Assembly: GCF_900104785.1 (NCBI RefSeq)
Contig: NZ_LT629733.1
Span: 1,210,501-1,274,500, forward strand
Reading direction: 5' to 3'
From: Formosa sp. Hel1_31_208
GTDB lineage: Bacteria; Bacteroidota; Bacteroidia; Flavobacteriales; Flavobacteriaceae
Length of the DNA: 64,000 nt
How positions within the stretch are numbered: the stretch's first letter is position 1; each line of letters begins with the position of its first letter. The notes under the pieces are model-generated. The model searched no databases, was not told where the DNA came from, and saw nothing but the letters and a program-made list of their open reading frames with translations. Position numbers and translations under genes: made by a program. Shown one piece after another: positions 8,899 through 18,055 of the stretch.

Positions 8899-10860
8899 TT
8901 ATTGATTGTTCTGATTAGAATTGATGCGAATAGAATTATTTAAGTCGTTATCTATTGGTGCTTGAACTTTATCTACCACTTGCAAGGTCGTTTCGCCATT
9001 GATTTTAAAAGGTTTGCCAGAATAAGGTTTAGCATATTCATTTTCGAGGCTATGAGTTAAAATCCAATTCTCCATATCGGTTCTGGTGATCTCGCCATTA
9101 ATGTATTTTTCAATCATTAAACTTGCCATACGACCAGCAAACCGACTTCCCCAATACCCATTCTCAACAAAAACGGCAATAGCAATTTGTGGATTATCTT
9201 TTGGAGCAAATGCCACAAAGATAGAATGGTCAGTCAATTGTGTTTTAACACCGTCGATTTTCATAAAGTTCTCAGCCGTTCCTGTTTTTCCGCAGATATC
9301 AATTCCGGGAATTCGCAGTGTAGCTGCGGTTCCTTTATTATACACATCAAACATGCCCTCTATTACTGGCTCAAAATGACGTTTATCTATAGTTGTATAA
9401 TTTGGTACTAAATATTTACTAGGAATCGTGTCACCTTCAATTGATTTAATAATATGTGGTGTATAATAATACCCGCGATTTCCAATAGCTGCGGCCATAT
9501 TTGCTAATTGAATTGGCGTTGCTTCAACTTCACCTTGACCAATTGCGTTAGACACATTATAGGTAGATCCCCAACGATTCTTGCCGTAGGCTCTGTCGTA
9601 ATAATCACCATCTGGAATTCGACCTCGTTGGCCAACAGGCAAGTCATAGCCTAGATAATCCCCAAGACCAAAACTTTTAGCATGTGCCGCCCATGTATTC
9701 ATTGTTTCACCTGCATCGTCATATTTATCTATGATCCTTCTGTATATATTAACAAAATAGGCATTACAAGATTGTGAGATTCCATTGTTCATGTCAACCG
9801 GACTTTTATGATGGTGACAGCCAGTGAGTTTTCTACTTCCGTAATAATAGCCCATTCTACAGGTTACTTTATCGGTAGTTTCAACAACCCCTTCTTGCAA
9901 TCCAATTAATGCGTTAATGACTTTAAACGGAGACCCTGGAGGATACTGAGCTTGTAAGCCTCTATCCCAAGTAGGACGTGCAATAGTATCTAAAAATAAT
10001 CTGGAAAAATTTTTGTTTCGTTCTCTACCAACGAGTAAATTGGGATTATAACTAGGACCCGTGACTAAGGCAAGAATCTCACCATTCTTTGGATCAATCG
10101 CAACGATGCCTCCTCGTTTATTCGTCATGAGCAACTCACCGTATTGTTGTAATTCCGAATCTATAGTAATTGTAATATCTTTACCAGGTTGCGGTAATGT
10201 ATCATGGCGTCCTTCATTGAACGGACCAATATTTTTATTAAAGCGATCTTTTTGAATAAACTTAATCCCCTTTACGCCTCGTAATTCTTTTTCATAGGAT
10301 AGCTCAACACCTTGCTTACCAATAAGGTCTCCCATTTTGTAATAAGGCTCTTTATCTATAATGCGTCTATTAACTTCACCAATATCTCCTAAAACGTTAG
10401 CTCCAATGGACGTTTGGTAATCTCTGAGTGACCGTTTTTGAATGTAAAACCCTTCAAATTTTCGCATCTTTTCTTGAAGGACAGCATAGTCTTTTTTTGA
10501 CAATTGAGGTACAAAAACTGAAGGTAGTCGTGGTGAATAGTTCGTAGCTCGATTAAATTTCTTATGATAATCCTCAATAGAAATTTTCAGTAATGAACAA
10601 AATTCTGTTAATGCAGTGTCATCTAAAGGTTTCACTTCTCGTGGGATTACCATGACATCATATGATGGTTGATTCGCTACAAGAAGTTTTCCGTTTCGGT
10701 CATAAACATAGCCACGTTTTGGGTAATCATAAACCTTTCTAATTGCATTGTCATCAAATAGACTGTAAGTTTGTTTTTTATAGACCTGCAAATAAAATAA
10801 ACGGGCAATAAATAAAAGTCCTACGGTAACTACGGTTAATAAAAGTAGTAGTTTTCTCAT
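8899..10860 (-). CDS. mrdA: Penicillin-binding protein 2 (elongasome transpeptidase)
   Basis: A class B PBP that crosslinks peptidoglycan during elongation, anchored by an N-terminal membrane helix (residues 3-24). The dimerisation and pedestal domain spans about 45-230. The transpeptidase motifs are complete: SPFK (Ser310 nucleophile, Lys313), SCN (364-366) and KTG (525-527). The chain is 653 residues, with a polar Asn/Gln-rich tail. The start overlaps the stop of mreD by four bases (ATGA type), showing coupling, and rodA follows directly; PBP2 and RodA act as a pair. Confidence 0.95.
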   Translation of the reverse strand: MRKLLLLLTVVTVGLLFIARLFYLQVYKKQTYSLFDDNAIRKVYDYPKRGYVYDRNGKLLVANQPSYDVMVIPREVKPLDDTALTEFCSLLKISIEDYHKKFNRATNYSPRLPSVFVPQLSKKDYAVLQEKMRKFEGFYIQKRSLRDYQTSIGANVLGDIGEVNRRIIDKEPYYKMGDLIGKQGVELSYEKELRGVKGIKFIQKDRFNKNIGPFNEGRHDTLPQPGKDITITIDSELQQYGELLMTNKRGGIVAIDPKNGEILALVTGPSYNPNLLVGRERNKNFSRLFLDTIARPTWDRGLQAQYPPGSPFKVINALIGLQEGVVETTDKVTCRMGYYYGSRKLTGCHHHKSPVDMNNGISQSCNAYFVNIYRRIIDKYDDAGETMNTWAAHAKSFGLGDYLGYDLPVGQRGRIPDGDYYDRAYGKNRWGSTYNVSNAIGQGEVEATPIQLANMAAAIGNRGYYYTPHIIKSIEGDTIPSKYLVPNYTTIDKRHFEPVIEGMFDVYNKGTAATLRIPGIDICGKTGTAENFMKIDGVKTQLTDHSIFVAFAPKDNPQIAIAVFVENGYWGSRFAGRMASLMIEKYINGEITRTDMENWILTHSLENEYAKPYSGKPFKINGETTLQVVDKVQAPIDNDLNNSIRINSNQNNQ

Positions 10861-11363
10861 CGTTGTTTGCTACTGAAAAGAATAGAGATTAGAATACAAA
10901 GTATAAGTGTGAAAACACTTGAAAATAACGTTTTCTGAGCTATTAAAATTATATTGGAAATGTTAAATATCTCTAACATAAACATCAAGAGATGATGAAT
11001 GACAATTAGAATTGAAAAATAAATGACACGGTTACCAAATTCAGTATTATTAAACTTGATGTTTTGATGCTCATAGATCATTCCAAAGGCAAATTTTAAA
11101 ATGGCAGGTCTAATAAAAGCAATAGTAACACATGAGGCGGCATGAACACCTCCTGAATCTGAAAATATATCAACAAATAATCCCAGCATGAAACTGATAA
11201 AAATAAAAAGTGTTCGGTTGTTGTTCGCGGGAAATAATAAAATAAATAGAATGTATGGATATGGATTGATACACCCCATGAAATTGATATTATTAAATAT
11301 CAATACCTGTGCTAAAATCAACACAAAAAACCTGATGATGTTATTAAAGTTCAGACTATTCAT
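10857..11363 (-). CDS. mreD: Rod shape-determining membrane protein MreD
   Basis: A small polytopic inner-membrane protein (168 residues, about five hydrophobic helices) of the elongasome. Sequence conservation in this family is low. The assignment rests on length, hydrophobicity, the region GLFVDIFSDSGGVHAASCV typical of Bacteroidota MreD, and its position between mreC and mrdA. It overlaps mreC by eight bases and mrdA by four. Confidence 0.88.
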   Translation of the reverse strand: MNSLNFNNIIRFFVLILAQVLIFNNINFMGCINPYPYILFILLFPANNNRTLFIFISFMLGLFVDIFSDSGGVHAASCVTIAFIRPAILKFAFGMIYEHQNIKFNNTEFGNRVIYFSILIVIHHLLMFMLEIFNISNIILIAQKTLFSSVFTLILCILISILFSSKQR

Positions 11364-12180
11364 CCCTCGGATTTTCTAATAGTTTGATTTCTTCAGTATC
11401 TAAATTTTCAATGATATAGACATGAGATAAATTGGTCATATCATTAAATAGTTTCACATCAATAGTATAGGTGTCACCGCTAATATCTAAAACAAAAGCA
11501 TCAATTATTCCAATAGGTAATCCTTTTGGAAAAATAGAAGATTCTCCACCAGTAACTATCGTGTCGCCTTGTTTTATTGGAGCAAATTTAGAAATATCTG
11601 TAAGCTGCGCTAAAGATGAAGACTTCGCATTCCATTTAAGTGATCCAATATGATTGCTAGCCTTAAGTTGCGCATTTATTCTGCTTTTTGTGTTTAATAT
11701 TGAAAGCACTCTCGAATAGCTATTGGAGGTGTTATCAATAATACCAACGATTCCTTTTGATGTAATTACAGCCAAATCTTCTTTTACATCATTTTTTTCC
11801 CCCTTATTAAGAGTGATATAATTTTTAGAAGCGGCATAGTTATTATTGATGACATTTGCTATTTGAACCTTATATCGTCCACTATATGAAGTGGTATCAA
11901 TGGATGTTGTGTTAGTCGTAGAATCTATTCCATTTAACAACTGAGAGCGTAATCTATTGTTTTCCTCAATAAGGATATTGTTTTGTTCTTTGAGATCGAA
12001 ATAGTTAGAGATGCCACTGGCGCTTTCATAGATACGGCCAGTCAAAACATTAGCAGAGTTAATGAATTTACTTTTATGATAAGAATGTGATTGAATTGTA
12101 AGCGCTAATGAAATACCAAACAACAGCAGAAACAAAAGGGAAGTCTTGTTTCTAATAACAAAATTTATAATCTGTTGCAT
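11356..12180 (-). CDS. mreC: Rod shape-determining protein MreC
   Basis: A bitopic inner-membrane protein that links MreB to PBP2 and RodA in the periplasm. An N-terminal transmembrane helix (about residues 12-30) is followed by a coiled coil (LKEQNNILIEENNRLRSQL, about 62-82) and the paired beta-barrel core. That core contains the family signatures VITSKGIVGIIDNTSNSYSRVLSILN and GDTIVTGGESSIFPKGLPIG. The 274 residues match the family. It lies 19 bases after mreB and overlaps mreD. Confidence 0.94.
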   Translation of the reverse strand: MQQIINFVIRNKTSLLFLLLFGISLALTIQSHSYHKSKFINSANVLTGRIYESASGISNYFDLKEQNNILIEENNRLRSQLLNGIDSTTNTTSIDTTSYSGRYKVQIANVINNNYAASKNYITLNKGEKNDVKEDLAVITSKGIVGIIDNTSNSYSRVLSILNTKSRINAQLKASNHIGSLKWNAKSSSLAQLTDISKFAPIKQGDTIVTGGESSIFPKGLPIGIIDAFVLDISGDTYTIDVKLFNDMTNLSHVYIIENLDTEEIKLLENPRDE

Positions 12181-12199
12181 GTTAAGTAGGTATTCTCAG

Positions 12200-13228
12200 T
12201 TATTTTATCAATACACTTTTAAATTTTGCTAAGTTTTTAAGTGTGATTCCTGTACCGCGTACAACAGCTCTTAACGGATCTTCAGCAATGTATACTGGAA
12301 GATCAGTTTTTTGCGACAAACGCTTGTCTAAACCTCTTAACATCGATCCGCCACCTGCTAAATAGATACCTGTATTATAAATATCTGCTGCCAATTCAGG
12401 AGGAGTTTGTGATAAGGTTTCCATCACTGAATCTTCAATTCTTAGAATGGATTTGTCGAGTGCTTTTGCTATTTCGCGATAAGAAATTTGAACTTGCTTT
12501 GGCTTTCCTGTTAAAAGATCACGACCTTGAACACTCATTTCTTCTGGCGGAAGATCTAGGTCTTCAGTCGCTGCTCCAATTTGAATTTTTATCTTTTCCG
12601 CAGTGCGATCACCTACATAAAGGTTGTGCTGAGTACGCATGTAATAAATAATATCGTTGGTGAATACATCACCAGCGACCTTGACTGATTTGTCACACAC
12701 AATACCGCCAAGAGCAATAACAGCAATTTCTGTGGTACCGCCTCCAATATCGACAATCATATTTCCTTTTGGTTGCATGATGTCAATACCAATCCCAATA
12801 GCAGCTGCCATTGGTTCATGAATTAAATATACTTCTTTACCATTAACGCGTTCACAAGACTCTTTTACTGCGCGCATTTCTACTTCAGTAATACCAGAGG
12901 GAATACAAACGACCATACGAAGTGCAGGTGTAAATAATTTCTTCTTAAGTGCTGGAATATTTTTAATAAACATGCTTATCATTTGCTCAGACGCATCAAA
13001 GTCGGCAATTACGCCATCTTTTAAAGGTCTAATGGTTTTGATATTTTCATGTGTTTTTCCTTGCATCATGTTGGCTTCTTTACCAACGGCAATTATTTTA
13101 CCTGAAATTCTATCACGTGCAACAATTGAGGGACTATCAACAACAACTTTGTCATTGTGGATAATAAGTGTGTTTGCCGTTCCTAAATCTATGGCTATTT
13201 CTTCGGTTAAGAAATCAAAAAATCCCAT
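12200..13228 (-). CDS. mreB: Rod shape-determining protein MreB (bacterial actin)
   Basis: A membrane-associated actin-fold ATPase whose filaments orient lateral wall synthesis. The phosphate loops IDLGTANTLI (about 13-22) and MIVDIGGGTTEIAVIALGG, together with the adenosine motif YLAGGGSMLRGLDKRL, are intact over 342 residues. The N-terminus MGFFDFLTEE supports ATG 13226-13228. It is the second gene of the operon headed by purH (66-base gap). Confidence 0.97.
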   Translation of the reverse strand: MGFFDFLTEEIAIDLGTANTLIIHNDKVVVDSPSIVARDRISGKIIAVGKEANMMQGKTHENIKTIRPLKDGVIADFDASEQMISMFIKNIPALKKKLFTPALRMVVCIPSGITEVEMRAVKESCERVNGKEVYLIHEPMAAAIGIGIDIMQPKGNMIVDIGGGTTEIAVIALGGIVCDKSVKVAGDVFTNDIIYYMRTQHNLYVGDRTAEKIKIQIGAATEDLDLPPEEMSVQGRDLLTGKPKQVQISYREIAKALDKSILRIEDSVMETLSQTPPELAADIYNTGIYLAGGGSMLRGLDKRLSQKTDLPVYIAEDPLRAVVRGTGITLKNLAKFKSVLIK

Positions 13229-13294
13229 GTGCTATTTTAATATTTTGAGGTCGTTATTTTATTCAGTTCTTGATGTGTTGTAAATGTAATAAAA

Positions 13295-14827
13295 TTAATG
13301 CTTAAAATGACGTGTTCCTGTCATTACCATTGCTAAATTATTTTCATTACAATAATCGATAGTTAATTGATCTTTAATGGAGCCTCCGGGTTGAATCACA
13401 GCAGTGATACCTGCGTTGTCAGCGATTTCTACACAATCAGGGAACGGGAAGAATGCATCACTTGCCATGACAGCACCTTTGAGATCAAAATTAAATGACT
13501 GTGCTTTATGTATGGCTTGATTAAGCGCATCTACACGACTTGTTTGTCCTGTTCCGCTGGCACACAATTGTTTGTTTTTAGCTAAAACAATCGTATTAGA
13601 CTTGGTATGCTTACAGATTTTTGAGGCGAATATTAAATCTTCTAACTCATTTTGAGTTGGTGTATTATTCGTGGCATGCGTTACATCTTTCACGCTGTCG
13701 GTTTTGTTATCTTTATCTTGAACTAATACCCCATTAAGACAGGTTCTAACTGTTGTTTGAGAAAATGCCACATCCTTTAGAATTAATAAAATTCTATTCT
13801 TTTTACCTTTTAAAATGGTTAAGGCGTCTTCAGAAAATGATGGTGCAATAACGACTTCGCAGAATAAAGTGTGAATGTCTTCAGCGGTAGCTTTATCAAT
13901 TTCTGTATTGGCAATTAAAACACCTCCAAAGGCTGAAACAGGGTCTCCAGCGAGTGCGTCAACATAAGCTTGATGAATGGTGTCGCGTTGTGAAAAGCCA
14001 CAGGCATTGTTGTGTTTTAAAATCGCAAAGGTAGGGGCCTCGCCTTTAAACTCGTTCATGAGGTTTACTGCAGCATCCACATCTAACAAATTGTTGTAAC
14101 TGAGTTCTTTTCCATGGACCTTGGTAAATACATCGTCAAAATTTCCAAAGAAAAATCCACGCTGATGTGGGTTTTCTCCATAGCGTAATACTTTACCATT
14201 AGTTTCACTAATCTTGAGCGAGGCGATCTCATGATCGGCATTGAAATAGTTGAATATCGCAGAATCATAATGTGAGGACACGTTAAATGCTTTTGCGGCA
14301 TATTGTTTTCTGTCGGCTTCGGATGTGTCTCCGTTTTTAGAGTTTAATAATTCTAAAAATTCAGCGTAATCATCTACTGACGATACACAAATAACATCTG
14401 CATAATTTTTTGCTGCGGCTCTAATCAACGAAATACCACCAATATCAATTTTTTCAATAATATCTGTATGAGATGCTCCAGATGCAACTGTTTTTTCAAA
14501 GGGGTATAAATCTACAATTACTAAATCGATTTGAGGGATATCAAAATCGACCAATTCAGCAACATCACTATCATTATTTTGACGATTTAAAATTCCACCA
14601 AATACTTTTGGATGCAATGTTTTTACACGTCCACCAAGAATAGAAGGATATGAAGTAACATCCTCTACTGGTACGACATTAATACCTAAATCTTTGATAA
14701 ATTTTTCTGTTCCACCTGTTGAATAAATAGTGACATTTTGTTCGTTAAGTTTTTTGACGATAGGTTCTAATCCGTCTTTACTAAATACTGAAATTAATGC
14801 CGATGTAATGGTTTTGTTGTTGCTCAT
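13295..14827 (-). CDS. purH: Bifunctional AICAR formyltransferase / IMP cyclohydrolase PurH
   Basis: Catalyses the last two steps of de novo IMP synthesis: formyl transfer from 10-formyl-tetrahydrofolate to AICAR, then ring closure. The N-terminal MGS-like cyclohydrolase domain (residues 1-195) contains IYSTGGTEKFIKDLG and SYPSILGGRVKTLHPKVFGGIL. The C-terminal transformylase has KVLRYGENPHQRGFFFG, the catalytic Lys-His of ILKHNNACGF and SDAFFPFPDCVEIADNAGI. I start at ATG 14827 (MSNNKTITSALISVFS, 510 residues); an upstream in-frame extension lacks family similarity. fhs at 53-54.7 kb makes its folate donor. Confidence 0.96.
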   Translation of the reverse strand: MSNNKTITSALISVFSKDGLEPIVKKLNEQNVTIYSTGGTEKFIKDLGINVVPVEDVTSYPSILGGRVKTLHPKVFGGILNRQNNDSDVAELVDFDIPQIDLVIVDLYPFEKTVASGASHTDIIEKIDIGGISLIRAAAKNYADVICVSSVDDYAEFLELLNSKNGDTSEADRKQYAAKAFNVSSHYDSAIFNYFNADHEIASLKISETNGKVLRYGENPHQRGFFFGNFDDVFTKVHGKELSYNNLLDVDAAVNLMNEFKGEAPTFAILKHNNACGFSQRDTIHQAYVDALAGDPVSAFGGVLIANTEIDKATAEDIHTLFCEVVIAPSFSEDALTILKGKKNRILLILKDVAFSQTTVRTCLNGVLVQDKDNKTDSVKDVTHATNNTPTQNELEDLIFASKICKHTKSNTIVLAKNKQLCASGTGQTSRVDALNQAIHKAQSFNFDLKGAVMASDAFFPFPDCVEIADNAGITAVIQPGGSIKDQLTIDYCNENNLAMVMTGTRHFKH

Positions 14828-14847
14828 TGTTGTGTTGTTGTAATTGC

Positions 14848-14866
14848 TATTCCGTACCTCGGAATA
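14848..14866 (-). promoter_or_regulatory. Inverted repeat in the purH leader
   Basis: TATTCCG (14848-14854) and CGGAATA (14860-14866) are perfect 7-base arms around a 5-base spacer, 21 bases before the purH ATG. A -7-like TATTTTTG lies a little further upstream on the minus strand, so the repeat falls in the transcribed leader. It could be an operator or a hairpin that limits ribosome access. It does not resemble a purine riboswitch. Confidence 0.4.
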
Positions 14867-15230
14867 CCGATGAAAAATTAAAGCCCAAAAATACATAATA
14901 TCAAGGGTTATTGTAAGTTGAAATCGTAGTTTATTTAAGTTTTTTGTAACAAAAAATTGTTGAAAACCTCGTATCTTTCAAATTCAAATAACTAATCTTA
15001 GTTTATGCTTGTATATCTGAGGCTGTGTAAAGAAGTTTTTCATTCGCCATTGTCGGTAGAGTAAAAAAACCTTTGTGCCATTTTCATGATTATTGTATCA
15101 AGATTAGTAGCTGTTAGAAACCATTTGAATAGAAGTGTAAATGTATTAAGAGGATTTCACTTTCTAATATGTAACAATCTATTGGAGTTTACGTCTTATG
15201 TTTAATATCAAAAAAAAATCAATCTAGCTC
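14867..15230. other. Intergenic region between purH and the permease gene
   Basis: No complete protein gene is present. It holds the purH promoter region on the minus strand, a promoter-like TATCTTTC near 14972 on the plus strand, the MLVYLRL relic (15005-15064) and about 165 AT-rich bases in which I see nothing recognisable. Confidence 0.6.
15005..15064 (+). pseudogene. N-terminal relic of a MacB-type permease paralogue
   Basis: This 19-codon frame reads MLVYLRLCKEVFHSPLSVE and stops. Its first ten residues nearly repeat the start of the intact permease 226 bases downstream (MLVYLRLFKESFSFA), and the underlying DNA is similar but not identical. Tandem paralogues of this permease type occur in Flavobacteriaceae. 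The likeliest reading is a deleted first copy that kept its upstream region. Alternatively it is a short translated leader. Confidence 0.55.
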
Positions 15231-16481
15231 ATGCTCGTTTACCTGAGGTTATTTAAGGAGAGTTTTTCGTTTGCAATCAATGCACTCCGGAATAATAAAC
15301 TCCGAACATTTTTATCACTGCTGGGAATTACCATTGGTATTTTTTCTATCATAGCTGTTTTAGCGGCCGTCGATTCTTTGGATAGGAGTATAAAAGATCA
15401 GTTAAGTGGTTTGGATAAAAACACCATGTATTTAACCAAGTATTCCTTTGGTCCATCGGAAGTGCCAAGATGGCAACGCGATAATTTTCCTCAAGTAGAA
15501 TACAATGATTTTGAGTTTATAGAAAGAAATATCACAGATATTGATGCTATGGCGTATGTAATTTTTGGAGGTTCTGAAAATTTAAAATATGAAGGAACAA
15601 CTGTTTCCGGTGTTACCGTAACGCCAGTGTCAAATGGAATCTACGATATAGAAAACTTCAAAGTTGAAAAAGGGCGTTTTTATACTGAAGCTGAATCTAA
15701 TTCTGGTTCAAATGTGATTGTTTTAGGGAGCGCAACTGCGGTGAATTTATTTGATAACCTTAATCCTGTTGGAAAGACTATACGTGCCTATGGTAGAAAG
15801 CTTACAGTGATTGGCGTTTTGAAAAAAGTAGGTAGTGGTCTTGGAGATTCTCCCGATGAACGTGCGTATGTACCAGCAAATTTTGTAAGAAGATTTAAAA
15901 ATGGAGGCGCAAATGGTTTGCCTGGAGCCGTTATAATTAAGCCTCAAAAAAACATTGATTTTGAAGCTTTTGAATCTGTGTTAAAACAAAAATATCGTGC
16001 TTATCGAGGGCTGAAAGCCGACGAGCCTGACAATTTTTTTGTAAATAAACTCTCTGGTTTAACCGATTTTGTTGATGGTATTATTGGGTTTATGAACGGA
16101 GCAGGGTGGGTTATTAGTACATTTTCGCTGCTCGTTGGAGGGTTTGGAATTGCCAATATTATGTTTGTGAGTGTGCGTGAACGCACCAATCTCATAGGTA
16201 TTCAAAAATCCTTAGGTGCTAAAAATAAATTTATCTTATTCCAATTTTTATTTGAAGCTGTCATACTATCGGTTTTAGGTGGGCTCATTGGAATTGTTTT
16301 AGTCTGGTTTGTGTCTTTAGCGGCTACAGCTATGGTAGATGATTTTGAGTTTATACTTTCGTTCTATAATATTTTTATCGGATTCTCATTGTCAACCGTT
16401 ATTGGGTTAATCTCTGGGGTTATTCCTGCGTTTTCGGCATCGCGTTTAGATCCTGTTGAAGCTATTAGAACCGGTATGTAA
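15231..16481 (+). CDS. MacB/FtsX-type ABC transporter permease
   Basis: A 416-residue inner-membrane permease. One helix at about 20-42 (TFLSLLGITIGIFSIIAVLAA) precedes a periplasmic MacB_PCD domain (about 50-270). Three C-terminal FtsX helices follow, with the mechanotransmission-type motif VGGFGIANIMFVSVRERTNLIGIQKSLGAK and the ending SASRLDPVEAIRTGM. Such proteins work as dimers with an ABC ATPase and often an adaptor, moving substrates from the periplasm or lipoproteins. No ATPase gene adjoins, so the partner must be encoded elsewhere. The substrate is unknown. Confidence 0.9.
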   Translation: MLVYLRLFKESFSFAINALRNNKLRTFLSLLGITIGIFSIIAVLAAVDSLDRSIKDQLSGLDKNTMYLTKYSFGPSEVPRWQRDNFPQVEYNDFEFIERNITDIDAMAYVIFGGSENLKYEGTTVSGVTVTPVSNGIYDIENFKVEKGRFYTEAESNSGSNVIVLGSATAVNLFDNLNPVGKTIRAYGRKLTVIGVLKKVGSGLGDSPDERAYVPANFVRRFKNGGANGLPGAVIIKPQKNIDFEAFESVLKQKYRAYRGLKADEPDNFFVNKLSGLTDFVDGIIGFMNGAGWVISTFSLLVGGFGIANIMFVSVRERTNLIGIQKSLGAKNKFILFQFLFEAVILSVLGGLIGIVLVWFVSLAATAMVDDFEFILSFYNIFIGFSLSTVIGLISGVIPAFSASRLDPVEAIRTGM

Positions 16482-16490
16482 TCTTAAGTA

Positions 16491-16949
16491 TTAGTTTAAT
16501 ATTTCAGCCACTTTTTGGCATACAAATTCTAAAAAGCGCTCATCTTCTGGAGTAAACGGATTAGGTGTATTTGAGTCAATATCGATTTGACCAATATTTT
16601 CGTTATTCACAAATATTGGGATTACAATTTCCGCCTTTACGGTAATACTACATGCAATATAATTGTCTTGAGCGGATACATCTGGCACTACAAAATTTTC
16701 GTTAGAAACAGCTACTTGTCCGCAAATCCCTTTTCCAAATGGAATAATAATATGATCGGTTGGTTCACCAACATATGGGCCAAGTTTTAACTCGTTTTTG
16801 TCTCCATTTTTAAAATAAAATCCAACCCAATTGTAATAATCGATATGCTGTTCAAGTAATTTACAAATAGATAATAAGCGTTCATCTACGGTTGCTGTAG
16901 TTTGAGATATAATGGCTTCCACATCTTGTTTAAGGGCTTCGAATGTCAT
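16491..16949 (-). CDS. msrC: GAF-domain free methionine-(R)-sulfoxide reductase
   Basis: A single-GAF cytoplasmic enzyme of 152 residues, of the fRMsr type that reduces free methionine-R-sulfoxide with thioredoxin. Hallmarks are YNWVGFYFKNGDKNELKLGPYVG, the cysteine loop PFGKGICGQVAV and DNYIACSITVKAEIVIPIF. That gives two of the usual redox cysteines; a third is not evident, which is common in short family members. The gene is convergent with the permease (nine bases apart). A signalling GAF protein is the alternative, but the Cys motifs favour the reductase. Confidence 0.82.
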   Translation of the reverse strand: MTFEALKQDVEAIISQTTATVDERLLSICKLLEQHIDYYNWVGFYFKNGDKNELKLGPYVGEPTDHIIIPFGKGICGQVAVSNENFVVPDVSAQDNYIACSITVKAEIVIPIFVNNENIGQIDIDSNTPNPFTPEDERFLEFVCQKVAEILN

Positions 16950-17024
16950 AGGTTTTAAATATTTTGGTAAAAGTATTTAAAAAGTGCCATTTCTAGATTC
17001 ATTTTATATAATTTTAACTCATCA

Positions 17025-17576
17025 ATGAAAGCACTTCTTATAAAATACAAGTCTGTTATAAAGTTCATCCTGACCTTTCTTTCGGTGTATTTTGCACTCA
17101 CCTTGGCCTACAAGTATTATTTAGATTATTCAGAAGAATCTAAGTACTACCCAGACTATGTCACCAATTTAGTTGCGAAACAAAGCAAGTTGCTTTTAAA
17201 CAGTTTAGATTATCGAGTTCAGGTTCTTCCGCATCCTGATGAACCATCTATGAAGCTAATTATCAATGAAAAATATGTAGCGAGAGTAGTAGAAGGTTGT
17301 AATTCTGTGAGTGTTATTATTTTGTTTGTCTCTTTTATAATTGCTTTTGCCGGGACCTTTAAATATACCTTTCTGTATGCGTTGGCAGGAAGCATATTAA
17401 TTTATGCTATTAATCTTTTTCGAATAGCGGTATTGTCTATTGGATTGTATAATTATCCTTGGCGACGTGATATTCTTCATACGGTCATTTTTCCATTAAT
17501 TATTTACGGTATGGTATTTCTATTGTGGATGTTTTGGGTAAATCGGTTTTCGAAACTAAAGAAGTATCATGCGTAA
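17025..17576 (+). CDS. xrtF: Exosortase family protein XrtF
   Basis: A polytopic membrane cysteine protease or transpeptidase of the exosortase/archaeosortase family, thought to recognise C-terminal sorting tails and process surface proteins. The catalytic triad is visible: Cys92 in VVEGCNSVSV, Arg133 in NLFRIAVL and His152 in DILHTVIFP, each next to a hydrophobic helix. At 183 residues it is the short flavobacterial form. It overlaps the next gene by eight bases, its usual partner. No protein with an obvious cognate sorting tail is encoded in this window. Confidence 0.88.
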   Translation: MKALLIKYKSVIKFILTFLSVYFALTLAYKYYLDYSEESKYYPDYVTNLVAKQSKLLLNSLDYRVQVLPHPDEPSMKLIINEKYVARVVEGCNSVSVIILFVSFIIAFAGTFKYTFLYALAGSILIYAINLFRIAVLSIGLYNYPWRRDILHTVIFPLIIYGMVFLLWMFWVNRFSKLKKYHA

Positions 17577-17997
17577 TCCTATTATATATCTCGTCCTGTT
17601 GGTATTATTCGGATTTCTTGTTCTAATTCGGGTTTTTGAAAATGAATTGTTCTATGATCCTTATTTGTTGTTTTTTCAGAATGATTACTTGCATATGGAT
17701 TTTCCACGTCGTGAAATTCTTAAATTGACACTCTATACGAGCTTACGTTACGTCTTAAATACCGTCATTTCATTAGGGATTATTTTCATCTTTTTTAGAG
17801 ATAAATCCATTATAAAATTTTCTGTATTGGTTTATGTGGTGGCCTTTATTATTTTGTTAGGGTTCTTTCTATATTTCGTGATTCATCCAAGGCAAGAAGA
17901 TTATTATTTATTCTTTAATTTCAGGAGATTTTTAATTCAACCTTTACTATTATTGTTGTTAGTGCCAGCCTTTTATTACTATAAACTAAGACAGTAA
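17569..17997 (+). CDS. Exosortase F system-associated membrane protein
   Basis: A 142-residue membrane protein with about four hydrophobic helices and the conserved stretch FYDPYLLFFQNDYLHMDFP in its first periplasmic loop. This family is known only as the immediate neighbour of XrtF in Flavobacteria. The eight-base overlap with xrtF shows coupled translation. A role as chaperone or accessory subunit of the exosortase is inference. Confidence 0.85.
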   Translation: MRNPIIYLVLLVLFGFLVLIRVFENELFYDPYLLFFQNDYLHMDFPRREILKLTLYTSLRYVLNTVISLGIIFIFFRDKSIIKFSVLVYVVAFIILLGFFLYFVIHPRQEDYYLFFNFRRFLIQPLLLLLLVPAFYYYKLRQ

Positions 17998-18020
17998 TGT
18001 GTTAATCAAACGATAATATT

Positions 18021-18051
18021 TCTGTTGATTGATTCGTTTTTTATAACTTTG
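18021..18051 (+). promoter_or_regulatory. Promoter of the metal-handling module
   Basis: TCTG (18021-18024), 19 bases, then TAACTTTG (18044-18051), an exact -7 match. The ATG of the first gene follows after only four bases, so the message may be leaderless or nearly so. Confidence 0.6.
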
Positions 18052-18055
18052 ACAC

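Noticed and set aside
14828..14896. Longer N-terminus for PurH
   Set aside because: The added 23 residues have no family counterpart, cross the leader inverted repeat and overlap the -7-like TATTTTTG.
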